DNA of 7,311 nucleotides, from the NCBI GenBank assembly GCA_021781285.1, contig JAJXXD010000003.1, forward strand, positions 1-7,311, given 5' to 3'. The position numbers were made by a program, and so were the translations under genes. The DNA comes from a bacterium (GTDB lineage Bacteria; SZUA-79; Acidulodesulfobacterales; Acidulodesulfobacteraceae). The notes below the pieces were generated by a model. It worked only from the letters and a program-made list of their open reading frames with translations. It was not told where the DNA came from and did no database searches. Positions 1 to 6,092 of this stretch are shown piece by piece; the stretch's first letter is position 1, and each line of letters begins with the position of its first letter.

Positions 1-2
1 AA

Positions 3-245
3 ATAGATCCTTTTGAAGACATTATAAGGCGCAAGATAAAAAATTATGCGGAAAAAATCAAAAATGTCGAAATCAACGATGTTTATAAATCCATAATGGG
101 TTTGACCGAAAAAATAATTATAGAAGAAATCCTTATTTTATATAATTTTAACCAGCTGAAAGTTTCTAAACTTTTAGGAATTAACAGAAATACGCTACGG
201 AAAAAAATAAATGAATACAAAATAGATTTAAAAAAAACAAGTTAA
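3..245 (+). CDS. Fis-type HTH regulator, C-terminal fragment (5' end outside window)
   Basis: The reading frame is open from the left edge and encodes the last 80 residues of a protein. Visible residues 33-70 match the Fis-type DNA-binding domain (HTH_8) that ends NtrC-family sigma-54 activators: a first helix (LTEKIIIEEILILYNF), then the helix-turn-helix with the signature VSKLLGINRNTLRKKI (residues 54-69). LGINRNTLRKK is the hallmark of this family. The usual AAA+ and receiver domains would lie upstream, outside the window, so the fragment could belong to an NtrC-like response regulator or to a stand-alone Fis-like protein. The first visible residues (IDPFEDIIRRKI) are not recognisable as AAA+ core and resemble the linker before the Fis domain. 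The stop codon overlaps that of the convergent diguanylate cyclase gene. The domain assignment is firm; the full protein type is inferred. Confidence 0.85.
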   Translation: MDPFEDIIRRKIKNYAEKIKNVEINDVYKSIMGLTEKIIIEEILILYNFNQLKVSKLLGINRNTLRKKINEYKIDLKKTS

Positions 246-2185
246 TACTCTTCATCCTTCCACATATCTTTAGTGAACCTTGCGACTTTATTCCTGCCGT
301 TTTCTTTCGCCTCGTACATGGCGACGTCGGCATACTTAACTGCCTGCCAAAATTTTTCCGTATCCGCCGGAAATTCGCAGACCCCTATGCTTATCGTTTT
401 TTTAAGAACTACTCCACCCGGAATTTCTAACGGGGAAGATTCAACCGCTTTTCTGATTTTTTCGGCAATTTCCAACCCTTCGCCCTGTCTTATATCGATA
501 AGGAGGGCGATGAATTCCTCGCCGCCGAACCTTATGGCTATATCGGAACTTCTAATACTTTTCCTAATATGTTTTGCGACGCTTTTAAGAACGATGTCTC
601 CGTTATCGTGGCCGTATTTGTCGTTTACTTCTTTAAAGTGGTCGATGTCTAACATTAAAATTCCTAAATTGGTACCGCGCCGTTTTATGCCGGCGACGAT
701 ATTTTCCGAAGAATCGTCCAAATACCTCCTATTATATAAGCCGGTCAACTGGTCCACTATGGACTGTTCTTTCAAAAGTTCCATTAATTTTCTGGATTCT
801 ATGACCGGAGAGGCTTCCGCAAGATAGCCTTTTATGTAAGGTATCATCCAGTGGACGAAATCCGCAACGTCGCTGTCGAATATAAGCTGTAAAACCATTC
901 CGACTTTGCCGCCGATGTATATAGGAACGCAGTAGTAATTATATTTTTCGTTACAGGTTTTACCCGTTCCGCTTTCGTCTTCTTCGGGAACGTTAAATTT
1001 AAAATTTGGACAGATGCACGGAAAGTTGACGGAATCCACGTCTCCGCCGGTTCTTTTTGCCCTGCAGGCATCCGCGTCTTCTAAAGACGACCTGTCGCAC
1101 CACATATCGTCTTTGCCCAAATTAATCTTGGAGCCGACGGCAAGAATGCTCATTTTATTGTTATCGCCTACTTCATATATCGCGTAATTTTCAAAACACA
1201 TATAGTCCCTGATAATGGACTCTATTCTTTTTATTATATCTTTTTTAGTCCTGTCCTTTTCTATTACTCTTTTAAAATTATAAATCCTTACGAGTTCATT
1301 AATTATTTTAATCGTATCTTTAAGGTAATTATCCGTTTTTAGAACGGTATATCCAATTAAAGTCGAGACTTTAGAATTGATGTCGGATAGTATTTCTTTT
1401 AGGCTTTTAGAAGTTTCGTTAAGGGTTTTTGCAACTTTGCCGGCTTCGTCCTCGGGAAGACCTTTTTCGTCTATTAACGCCGCGTCCATTTCTCCGTCTT
1501 TAAGGTTTTCCAGACCGGATTCTATTTTTTGAAACAATGAAATATAAGGGCTTAAAAACTTGAAAAATGCGAGCACCAGAATAATTAAAAATGCAAGGAA
1601 TATTATCGAAGTCTGGACAATAGTCCAGAAAGTCGCAACCCTCACGGAAGTAAGATTCATGGTCAGGCTTATAGCCCCCAGAACCGTGCCTGATTTGACT
1701 TTATGACAAATAAGGCAATCGACTACTCCGGTACTGGTAGCTTTATACGGAATTATTACGCGGTATCTTACGGAATTAAAGGTTTCATCGAGTTTTTCCA
1801 ATTTTTTGCCGGATGCAAGGACGTATTTTTCGTCGGCGGTAGTCGGTTTTTCGCTTTTAAACCCGGGGCCGAACTGCTTGTTTACGGAATTTCCCCTTAT
1901 AATGGATATATCTTGAATATCGACCTGCTTTGAAGCCCTTTTGAGTCTTTGAATAAATATCTTTCTGTTCTGGATGACGCCCATCACCATTAAAGAAGTA
2001 AGGCCGTCTCTTACGACCTTGGCGATAGTCTTGGAACGGATTTTAGCTTCGCCTATAGATTCCTGCCTGAAACTCAAGGCAAAAATTATGTCTATAATGA
2101 CGAACAAAACTACGAGAAGTATTATGATTCTCGAAATTATTTTGATTTTTAGTGATTTATTTAATTTTTTATTTTTTAGGAACAT
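242..2185 (-). CDS. Membrane diguanylate cyclase with periplasmic haem-c sensor and Cys-rich GAF-like domain
   Basis: This 647-aa protein should make c-di-GMP from two GTP at the inner membrane. TM1 is at about residues 17-38. A periplasmic domain follows (about 39-185) with the covalent haem motif C157-L-I-C160-H161, then TM2 (about 186-210) and a linker. Next is a GAF-like region (about 285-465) with seven cysteines (C330, C363, C374, C390, C392, C411, C419). The C-terminal GGDEF domain (about 475-640) has the metal-binding stretch LDIDHF (D513/D515), an intact active-site GGEEF (554-558) and an RSSD inhibitory I-site (545-548) five residues before it, so an active, product-inhibited enzyme is expected. 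The periplasmic domain resembles that of the chemoreceptor two genes upstream (shared RG..V.K.FGPG, CLICH.V..GT). It looks like the PAS-like haem c sensors known from Geobacter GSU0582/GSU0935; that assignment is by motif and layout only. The gene is last in its operon and overlaps the CZB receptor gene by 17 bp. The ATG lacks a close ribosome-binding site, so translation is probably coupled; an in-frame stop just upstream and the need to keep TM1 support this start. Confidence 0.92.
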   Translation of the reverse strand: MFLKNKKLNKSLKIKIISRIIILLVVLFVIIDIIFALSFRQESIGEAKIRSKTIAKVVRDGLTSLMVMGVIQNRKIFIQRLKRASKQVDIQDISIIRGNSVNKQFGPGFKSEKPTTADEKYVLASGKKLEKLDETFNSVRYRVIIPYKATSTGVVDCLICHKVKSGTVLGAISLTMNLTSVRVATFWTIVQTSIIFLAFLIILVLAFFKFLSPYISLFQKIESGLENLKDGEMDAALIDEKGLPEDEAGKVAKTLNETSKSLKEILSDINSKVSTLIGYTVLKTDNYLKDTIKIINELVRIYNFKRVIEKDRTKKDIIKRIESIIRDYMCFENYAIYEVGDNNKMSILAVGSKINLGKDDMWCDRSSLEDADACRAKRTGGDVDSVNFPCICPNFKFNVPEEDESGTGKTCNEKYNYYCVPIYIGGKVGMVLQLIFDSDVADFVHWMIPYIKGYLAEASPVIESRKLMELLKEQSIVDQLTGLYNRRYLDDSSENIVAGIKRRGTNLGILMLDIDHFKEVNDKYGHDNGDIVLKSVAKHIRKSIRSSDIAIRFGGEEFIALLIDIRQGEGLEIAEKIRKAVESSPLEIPGGVVLKKTISIGVCEFPADTEKFWQAVKYADVAMYEAKENGRNKVARFTKDMWKDEEY

Positions 2186-3554
2186 ATTTATAGGTTATAT
2201 TATTCTCCTTCATTTTTTTAATTAAATCGTCAAGGGTTTTTATAACCTGATCTTTATATTCCACAAGTTTTGAAGCTAAGACATTGGCTTCGTCTAATCT
2301 TTTTGCGTTTACGGCATCGACAAGAGCCTTGCCCGTTTCGTGAACCTTTGGATGAATATTGCCCAATTCGATGAATTCCTTATAATCCCCGTATTTATCC
2401 CTTCCAACGGTATCGTACCATTTTCCAAGCCTGCATTGATGATGGTCAGTCAGTTCCGTGCTTTTTAAAGACGTTTCTTTTTTTGAAAGAGTCTCCAATG
2501 CTCTCGTTACCCATAATAAATGGTCTGATTTTACAATGTTTAACAGCATACAGTCAAATTTCCACTCTCCAAAAATGTTTATCGACTTTGAAATATCGCC
2601 TATCACCTTATCAAACGATCCGCCCAGTTCATTGAATAAATTTTGCAGTTCGTTCATATTGCTTGTAAGATTAGTTAAATTAGACGCCATTTCAGCCGCC
2701 ACCTGCGACTGTTCTTCCGCCGCGGCCGCAATTTGAGTAACCTGTTCGTTCGTCTTGGCGGCGGCAATCTCCGCCACGTTTATGACGTCTAAAACAATGT
2801 TCAGCGATTCCTGCGAATTTTTAAGATGGGAAAGCCCTTCGTTGACTTTTAATTCCACGTCCTTAGACTGGTTTCCGATATCGGACGTCACCTGCTCTAT
2901 TTCTTTTGCCGCCTGCGCAGATTTTTCCGCCAATGTTCTTACTTCGTCGGCTACCACGGCAAAACCCCTGCCGTGCTCTCCGGCTCTCGCCGCTTCGATT
3001 GCGGCGTTTAAGGACAATAGATTAGTCTGAGCCGCGATTTCTTTTACTTTATCGGTAAGTCCGGTTATCGTCTGGGTTCTTGTTACAAACTGGTTTATCG
3101 ATTTTCCCATAACTTGAACGGCTTCCTCAACCTGCTTCATCCTTAAAATTAATTCATCTAGCGCAATACCACCCTCTTTTGTCTTTTCGACCGTTCCAGC
3201 GGCTTCACTCACCGCCATAACGGCATTTTTTGCGATTTCTTTGGCGGTTGCCGACATTTCTTCAGTAGCCGTTGCGACAGAAACCACTTTCTGAGCCGAA
3301 CTATCGATTTCGGATTCGAAAACTCCGGCGACTTTTTTTGTGTTTACGGTAATATCCAAAATATCTATCTGGTATAATATCAAGGAAAGAACTCTTTCTC
3401 TCCACTTATTTATACCGCCCAAAATTCCGGACAAAATGCCGAATACGCCCGGACCCTGTTTTTTAATTTTTACCAAATCGTCGTCCCCATCCGATAGAGC
3501 GATATCAATTATATTGATTACTTTTTTTGTTTTACTCTCTTTAAATATTTTCAT
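2169..3554 (-). CDS. Soluble methyl-accepting chemotaxis protein with C-terminal CZB zinc-binding domain
   Basis: This 461-aa chemoreceptor has no transmembrane segment and no HAMP; only a short hydrophobic patch (about 36-47) is seen in an uncharacterised N-terminus. The signalling domain spans about residues 78-325. Its conserved hairpin tip is at about 173-210 (IAAQTNLLSLNAAIEAARAG, then EHGRGFAVVADEVR) and contacts CheA/CheW. The C-terminus (about 334-450) is a CZB domain with all family motifs: H345-LL-W348, C374-RLGKW379 and H401-PKV-H405. This 3-His/1-Cys set binds zinc in characterised members, which include Helicobacter TlpD (soluble receptor) and E. coli DgcZ. A cytosolic zinc or oxidant sensor is therefore likely; the ligand is inferred. 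The start has a good AGAGGA site 6 nt upstream. The gene lies 18 bp after the haem chemoreceptor gene and overlaps the cyclase gene, so all three are probably cotranscribed. No CheR-binding NWETF-like pentapeptide is seen at the C-terminus. Confidence 0.93.
   Translation of the reverse strand: MKIFKESKTKKVINIIDIALSDGDDDLVKIKKQGPGVFGILSGILGGINKWRERVLSLILYQIDILDITVNTKKVAGVFESEIDSSAQKVVSVATATEEMSATAKEIAKNAVMAVSEAAGTVEKTKEGGIALDELILRMKQVEEAVQVMGKSINQFVTRTQTITGLTDKVKEIAAQTNLLSLNAAIEAARAGEHGRGFAVVADEVRTLAEKSAQAAKEIEQVTSDIGNQSKDVELKVNEGLSHLKNSQESLNIVLDVINVAEIAAAKTNEQVTQIAAAAEEQSQVAAEMASNLTNLTSNMNELQNLFNELGGSFDKVIGDISKSINIFGEWKFDCMLLNIVKSDHLLWVTRALETLSKKETSLKSTELTDHHQCRLGKWYDTVGRDKYGDYKEFIELGNIHPKVHETGKALVDAVNAKRLDEANVLASKLVEYKDQVIKTLDDLIKKMKENNITYKYVPKK
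2205..2210 (-). promoter_or_regulatory. AAGGAG motif unusually far from the cyclase start
   Basis: AAGGAG on the minus strand lies inside the last codons of the CZB receptor gene, 19 bases before the ATG of the cyclase at 2185. No ATG, GTG or TTG in the cyclase frame lies at normal distance from it, and that frame has a stop in between. It may bring terminating ribosomes back to the overlapping start; otherwise it is chance. Confidence 0.3.
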
Positions 3555-3572
3555 ATATTTTCCTCTAATATT

Positions 3573-5192
3573 TTAAATTTTAAATATATTCACGGTTCTT
3601 ACCAATTCCGAAGCAAGATGCGCCAACTCCGACGCCGATACCGCAACCTGCTTCGACCCGCTTGCAACGTTATCCTGAGATTTAATAATTTCTTCAGAGG
3701 ATAGAGATATTTCTTCGCTGACCTGAGACTGCTCTTCGGAAGCGGCGGCAATCTGCGTTATCATCTCTTTGAGTTTTGCCATAAGATAGTTTATATTGGA
3801 AATGGCTTCGGCCGATTTTTGAGCTACTCCTGTTCCTTTAGAAACGTTTTCTTTTGTTCCCTGCATTGATTTTACGGCCGTTTCCGTGGATTTTTGAATG
3901 TTAAGTATCATAGATTCTATCTCTTTGGTCGCTTTAGTGGTTCTTTCGGCGAGCTTTCTTACCTCGTCCGCTACTACGGCGAAGCCCCTTCCCTGTTCTC
4001 CGGCTCTGGCGGCTTCAATGGCGGCGTTTAAGGCAAGGAGGTTGGTCTGGTCGGCTATGTCGTTTATTACGCCTATGATTTCTCCTATCTTTTCGGAAGA
4101 AGAACCGAGTTCGGTAATGGTATTAGACACCTCTACGACTGCTTTTTCTATATTTTTCATCTCCGCTGCTACGTCCTGAACGGACTTTGTACCCGATTCG
4201 ACGACGCGTTCGGTTTGTTCGGCTTTTTCGGCGGACGAAGTAGAATTCTTGGCTACTTCTATTATGGCTATGGACATCTGCTTAATGGATTCGGTAATTC
4301 CGGATGCTTTATGCCTCATGTCCGAGGTTAATTTTTCAAATTCGTTAGACGTCGATGACAACTCTTCCGACTGAGAGCCGAGCTGTATAGACACGTCGAT
4401 TATCTTATGGATATTATTTTTAAAAGAATTAACAAGCATATTAACATGATGGAATAAAATCCCGATTTCGTTTTTATTGTCTGCGCCCGTATTTAAATCA
4501 ACGGTTAAATCTCCTTTTGTAATTGGTTCTAATTTTTCTATTAATTTCTGAATAGGTTTTTTTAAAACAAATTTAAGTAAATAATAAATTCCTAATGCCA
4601 TAATAATAACGACGATGACGGAAAAAATAATCATATTCCTCATAAAAATGCCGGAATAACGTTGTGAATTTTTCAACGAATAGACAAGGCTTACGCCTCC
4701 GTTTATCGTTCCGTTAGGCACGGTATGGCAAATAAGGCAGTTTATTCCCCTTCTTGTTTTTTTTCTTGCGATAAAAGGTACGCCTACCTTCAGGTATTCT
4801 TTGCCGTTCTTTGTGAATAATTTAGTGATTATTTTGGGGGATTTAAGTATTTCTTTATCGAACTTCGTCGCAGGGTTTTCGATGCTCATACCTGGTCCAA
4901 ATTCTTTATCGACTGCTTCGCCTCTGATTAATTTAAATTTTTTAATTCCTCTCGTTTTAGAAAATATGGATATTATCTTTTTTCTGTCCTGTTTTTTCAT
5001 TATAGAGCCGTTAAGCATCATTTCGTTAATCCCGGAAAGCATGGCATCGGCGGTAGTCTGCGCATCTTTTACGGTTGTTTTTATCTGCGTTTCTTTCTGA
5101 AATGAAATAGAATAATAAGTATAAAATGCCGATGCCGCCGCAAACATTACAACTGCGGCAACAAGTAATTTGCTATTAATAGTTTTAAGCAT
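3573..5192 (-). CDS. Transmembrane methyl-accepting chemotaxis protein with periplasmic haem-c sensor domain
   Basis: This 539-aa chemoreceptor has the classic membrane layout. TM1 is at about residues 6-28, a periplasmic sensor at about 29-184, TM2 at about 186-208 and HAMP at about 208-262. The signalling coiled coil runs to the end, with the conserved hairpin tip at about 378-414 (IADQTNLLALNAAIEAARAG, then EQGRGFAVVADEVRKLAE). The sensor contains C152-L-I-C155-H156, a haem c attachment motif, preceded by a RG..V.K.FGPG block also found in the cyclase of this cluster. This matches the periplasmic PAS-like haem domains described in Geobacter sulfurreducens receptors, so redox state or a small ligand such as a gas is the likely signal; this is inference. 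A Met-containing stretch (about 58-65, MMLNGSIM) resembles one in the cyclase (SLMVMG, about 64-69) and could give a distal haem ligand. ATG follows AGGGGG by 7 nt. It is the first gene of a three-gene operon. The output would go to CheA/CheW encoded elsewhere. Confidence 0.94.
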   Translation of the reverse strand: MLKTINSKLLVAAVVMFAAASAFYTYYSISFQKETQIKTTVKDAQTTADAMLSGINEMMLNGSIMKKQDRKKIISIFSKTRGIKKFKLIRGEAVDKEFGPGMSIENPATKFDKEILKSPKIITKLFTKNGKEYLKVGVPFIARKKTRRGINCLICHTVPNGTINGGVSLVYSLKNSQRYSGIFMRNMIIFSVIVVIIMALGIYYLLKFVLKKPIQKLIEKLEPITKGDLTVDLNTGADNKNEIGILFHHVNMLVNSFKNNIHKIIDVSIQLGSQSEELSSTSNEFEKLTSDMRHKASGITESIKQMSIAIIEVAKNSTSSAEKAEQTERVVESGTKSVQDVAAEMKNIEKAVVEVSNTITELGSSSEKIGEIIGVINDIADQTNLLALNAAIEAARAGEQGRGFAVVADEVRKLAERTTKATKEIESMILNIQKSTETAVKSMQGTKENVSKGTGVAQKSAEAISNINYLMAKLKEMITQIAAASEEQSQVSEEISLSSEEIIKSQDNVASGSKQVAVSASELAHLASELVRTVNIFKI

Positions 5193-5199
5193 ACCCCTT

Positions 5200-5205
5200 C
5201 CCCCT
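5200..5205 (-). promoter_or_regulatory. Ribosome-binding site of the haem chemoreceptor gene
   Basis: AGGGGG seven bases before the ATG at 5192, within an unusually purine-rich stretch (G5-AA-G4) directly before the start codon; it fixes the start used here. Confidence 0.65.
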
Positions 5206-5227
5206 ATTTTAAAAAGATAAAACTTAT

Positions 5228-5254
5228 TTATCGTCTCCCGCTATCTAAATCTTT
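5228..5254 (-). promoter_or_regulatory. Possible sigma-28 (FliA-type) promoter before the chemoreceptor gene
   Basis: GACGATAA (5235-5228, minus strand) matches seven of eight bases of the flagellar sigma-28 -10 element GCCGATAA. Eleven bases upstream is AAAGATTT (5254-5247), a poor match to the TAAAGTTT -35. Chemoreceptor genes are often sigma-28 dependent, and the start would fall about 28 nt before the ATG, a sensible distance. The weak -35 keeps this tentative. Confidence 0.3.
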
Positions 5255-5261
5255 TTTATTT

Positions 5262-5289
5262 ATTCTACTTATTACTATTTTCTGGTCAA
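5262..5289 (-). promoter_or_regulatory. Possible sigma-70 promoter of the chemoreceptor operon
   Basis: On the minus strand TTGACC (5289-5284) and TAGAAT (5267-5262) each match five of six consensus bases, with a 16-bp spacer. Transcription would start near 5255, just after the stop of the 174-aa gene and about 63 nt before the haem chemoreceptor ATG. This would let the signalling operon be expressed independently of the upstream phase-variable gene. Confidence 0.45.
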
Positions 5290-5293
5290 ATTA

Positions 5294-5818
5294 TTAAGGG
5301 ATTAAGGGGCTATAGTTAAAAAAATCGGAACCGTTTTTAATCTTATCCATTAACTTAACTTTTTTGCCCAAAGGAATTATATCGACTTTATAAGATTGGT
5401 CGCCCATATTCTCTTTAATTCTTATAGCGTTAACAATTAGTTCGGAGAATAAGTTTTCAATGGTTTTTTGATTAAATATACAAATCGATTTCTCTTCAAG
5501 AAATAGAAAATTATTGCGGCTATTAAAATAAAACTGTATAAATTCGCATATGTTTTTAATATACCGATTAAAAACTTTTAAATATTGATCATTTTTTAAA
5601 AATGTTATATTCTTATCGTACGCTATCACAAGTTGTCCGCAGACAAAATCTTCGTCGAAACATTTTAAGTTCTTTAAAAACATTCGATATCCGCCGTTTG
5701 TCCGCAATATTTGTTTTTCGTCTAATAAACCGAATAATTCAGATAAATATTTGCCGGGTTTATCGGCATATTTAGGCATCCCGCAATCTAATTTTATGCG
5801 GTCCATGAAAAAATCCAT
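5294..5818 (-). CDS. Hypothetical protein, 174 aa, downstream of a G-tract promoter
   Basis: I do not recognise this protein. It is predicted to be soluble, with no signal peptide or membrane segment. It has scattered cysteines (C12, C53, C60, C91, C113) that form no CxxC motif. The middle (about 78-128) is rich in Phe, Tyr, Ile and Asn and looks helical; the C-terminus (about 140-174) is Lys-rich and ends LIP before tandem TAA TAA stops. The start is supported by AGGTGA six bases upstream of the ATG; a second Met (M5) is a weaker alternative. Codon use and AT content look like its neighbours, so I judge it a real gene. Transcription probably starts from the promoter with ten G in its spacer, which would make expression phase-variable. 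It lies 101 bp upstream of the haem chemoreceptor gene in the same direction, but a separate promoter candidate in that gap means it may not be cotranscribed. It is divergent from the MntA/HepT pair. Confidence 0.7.
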   Translation of the reverse strand: MDFFMDRIKLDCGMPKYADKPGKYLSELFGLLDEKQILRTNGGYRMFLKNLKCFDEDFVCGQLVIAYDKNITFLKNDQYLKVFNRYIKNICEFIQFYFNSRNNFLFLEEKSICIFNQKTIENLFSELIVNAIRIKENMGDQSYKVDIIPLGKKVKLMDKIKNGSDFFNYSPLIP

Positions 5819-5824
5819 TAAGGG

Positions 5825-5830
5825 TCACCT
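5825..5830 (-). promoter_or_regulatory. Ribosome-binding site deciding the start of the 174-aa gene
   Basis: AGGTGA on the minus strand, six bases before the ATG at 5818, favours that start over the in-frame Met four codons downstream. Confidence 0.7.
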
Positions 5831-5872
5831 GCCGGATAATTGTTATTGAATAGGTACAATTTAGTTTAATAC

Positions 5873-5895
5873 TATTTTTAATTCAATTAAAAATA
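5873..5895. promoter_or_regulatory. 23-bp perfect inverted repeat at the predicted start site (operator-like)
   Basis: The arms TATTTTTAATT (5873-5883) and AATTAAAAATA (5885-5895) are perfect reverse complements around a single C at 5884. The repeat begins at the predicted transcription start of the leftward 174-aa gene and covers about +1 to +23. That is a common place for a repressor operator; in RNA it could also fold as a 5' hairpin only if the tight centre opens. The arms are all A/T, which raises the chance background in this AT-rich gap, so function is inferred. Confidence 0.5.
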
Positions 5896-5901
5896 ATAAA
5901 T

Positions 5902-5930
5902 ATAATAATACCCCCCCCCCGAAATGTCAA
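5902..5930 (-). promoter_or_regulatory. Candidate phase-variable sigma-70 promoter of the 174-aa gene
   Basis: On the minus strand TTGACA (5930-5925, perfect -35) is followed by a 17-bp spacer, TTTC plus ten G plus TAT, and by TATTAT (5907-5902, five of six -10 matches). Transcription would start near 5895, giving a leader of about 77 nt before the AGGTGA site and ATG at 5818. The homopolymer in the spacer means that slippage changes the -35/-10 distance. This is the arrangement of Neisseria promoters such as porA, known from the literature. The promoter call is from sequence only. Confidence 0.72.
5911..5920. repeat. C10/G10 mononucleotide tract
   Basis: Ten consecutive C on the plus strand (G on the minus strand) lie inside very AT-rich intergenic DNA. 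A run of ten C or G is unlikely by chance in such sequence and is long enough to be prone to slipped-strand mispairing. It falls entirely within the predicted promoter spacer of the leftward gene and about 45 bp before the -35 of the rightward mntA promoter. Confidence 0.95.
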
Positions 5931-5964
5931 GAAATTTTTTTTGAATATTTTTGTCGGAAGTTTT

Positions 5965-5993
5965 TTTACATTTATATTAAATTAGGATATAAT
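5965..5993 (+). promoter_or_regulatory. Sigma-70 promoter candidate of the mntA-hepT operon
   Basis: TTTACA (5965-5970, five of six) and a perfect TATAAT (5988-5993) are separated by exactly 17 bp. Transcription would start near 6000, leaving a leader of about 92 nt before the mntA ATG. Around the start there is a direct repeat TTAAC-AA-TTAAC (5994-6005) and, further down, GATATATC and a CGCAT...ATGCG pair (6031-6035, 6064-6068), possible but weak sites for autoregulation. Confidence 0.7.
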
Positions 5994-6092
5994 TTAACAA
6001 TTAACGAATATAAAAGATATATCAAAATATCGCATAAGCGGGGATACTGAAAATAAATTTCTAATGCGGTATGTAAGTAATAAATAAATAAT

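Noticed and set aside
1..245. T-rich sequence just after the cyclase stop on the minus strand (CTTG plus eight T) as a terminator
   Set aside because: No GC-rich stem precedes the T run; it lies in the A-rich end of the convergent gene.
273..827. Long plus-strand open frame opposite the cyclase gene
   Set aside because: It is the antisense of the GGDEF-coding sequence, with no ribosome-binding site and no recognisable domain. The same holds for the plus-strand frames at 1703-2225, 2458-3030, 3340-3576, 3898-4179 and 4801-5100, and for the minus-strand frame at 844-1071 within the cyclase gene.
2941..4050. Direct DNA repeat of about 90 bp (2941-3030 and 3961-4050, offset 1020; about 71 of 90 bases equal by hand count)
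   Set aside because: This is the conserved chemoreceptor hairpin-coding segment in two paralogous genes, not a mobile or regulatory repeat. Protein conservation explains it.
4713..4732. GGCAC...GGCA as a sigma-54 promoter
   Set aside because: It lacks the TTGC -12 element and lies inside the chemoreceptor gene in the opposite direction.
5193..5255. c-di-GMP riboswitch in the chemoreceptor leader
   Set aside because: The leader is too short and lacks a conserved GEMM-like core; only a weak GATAAA/TTTATC hairpin is visible.
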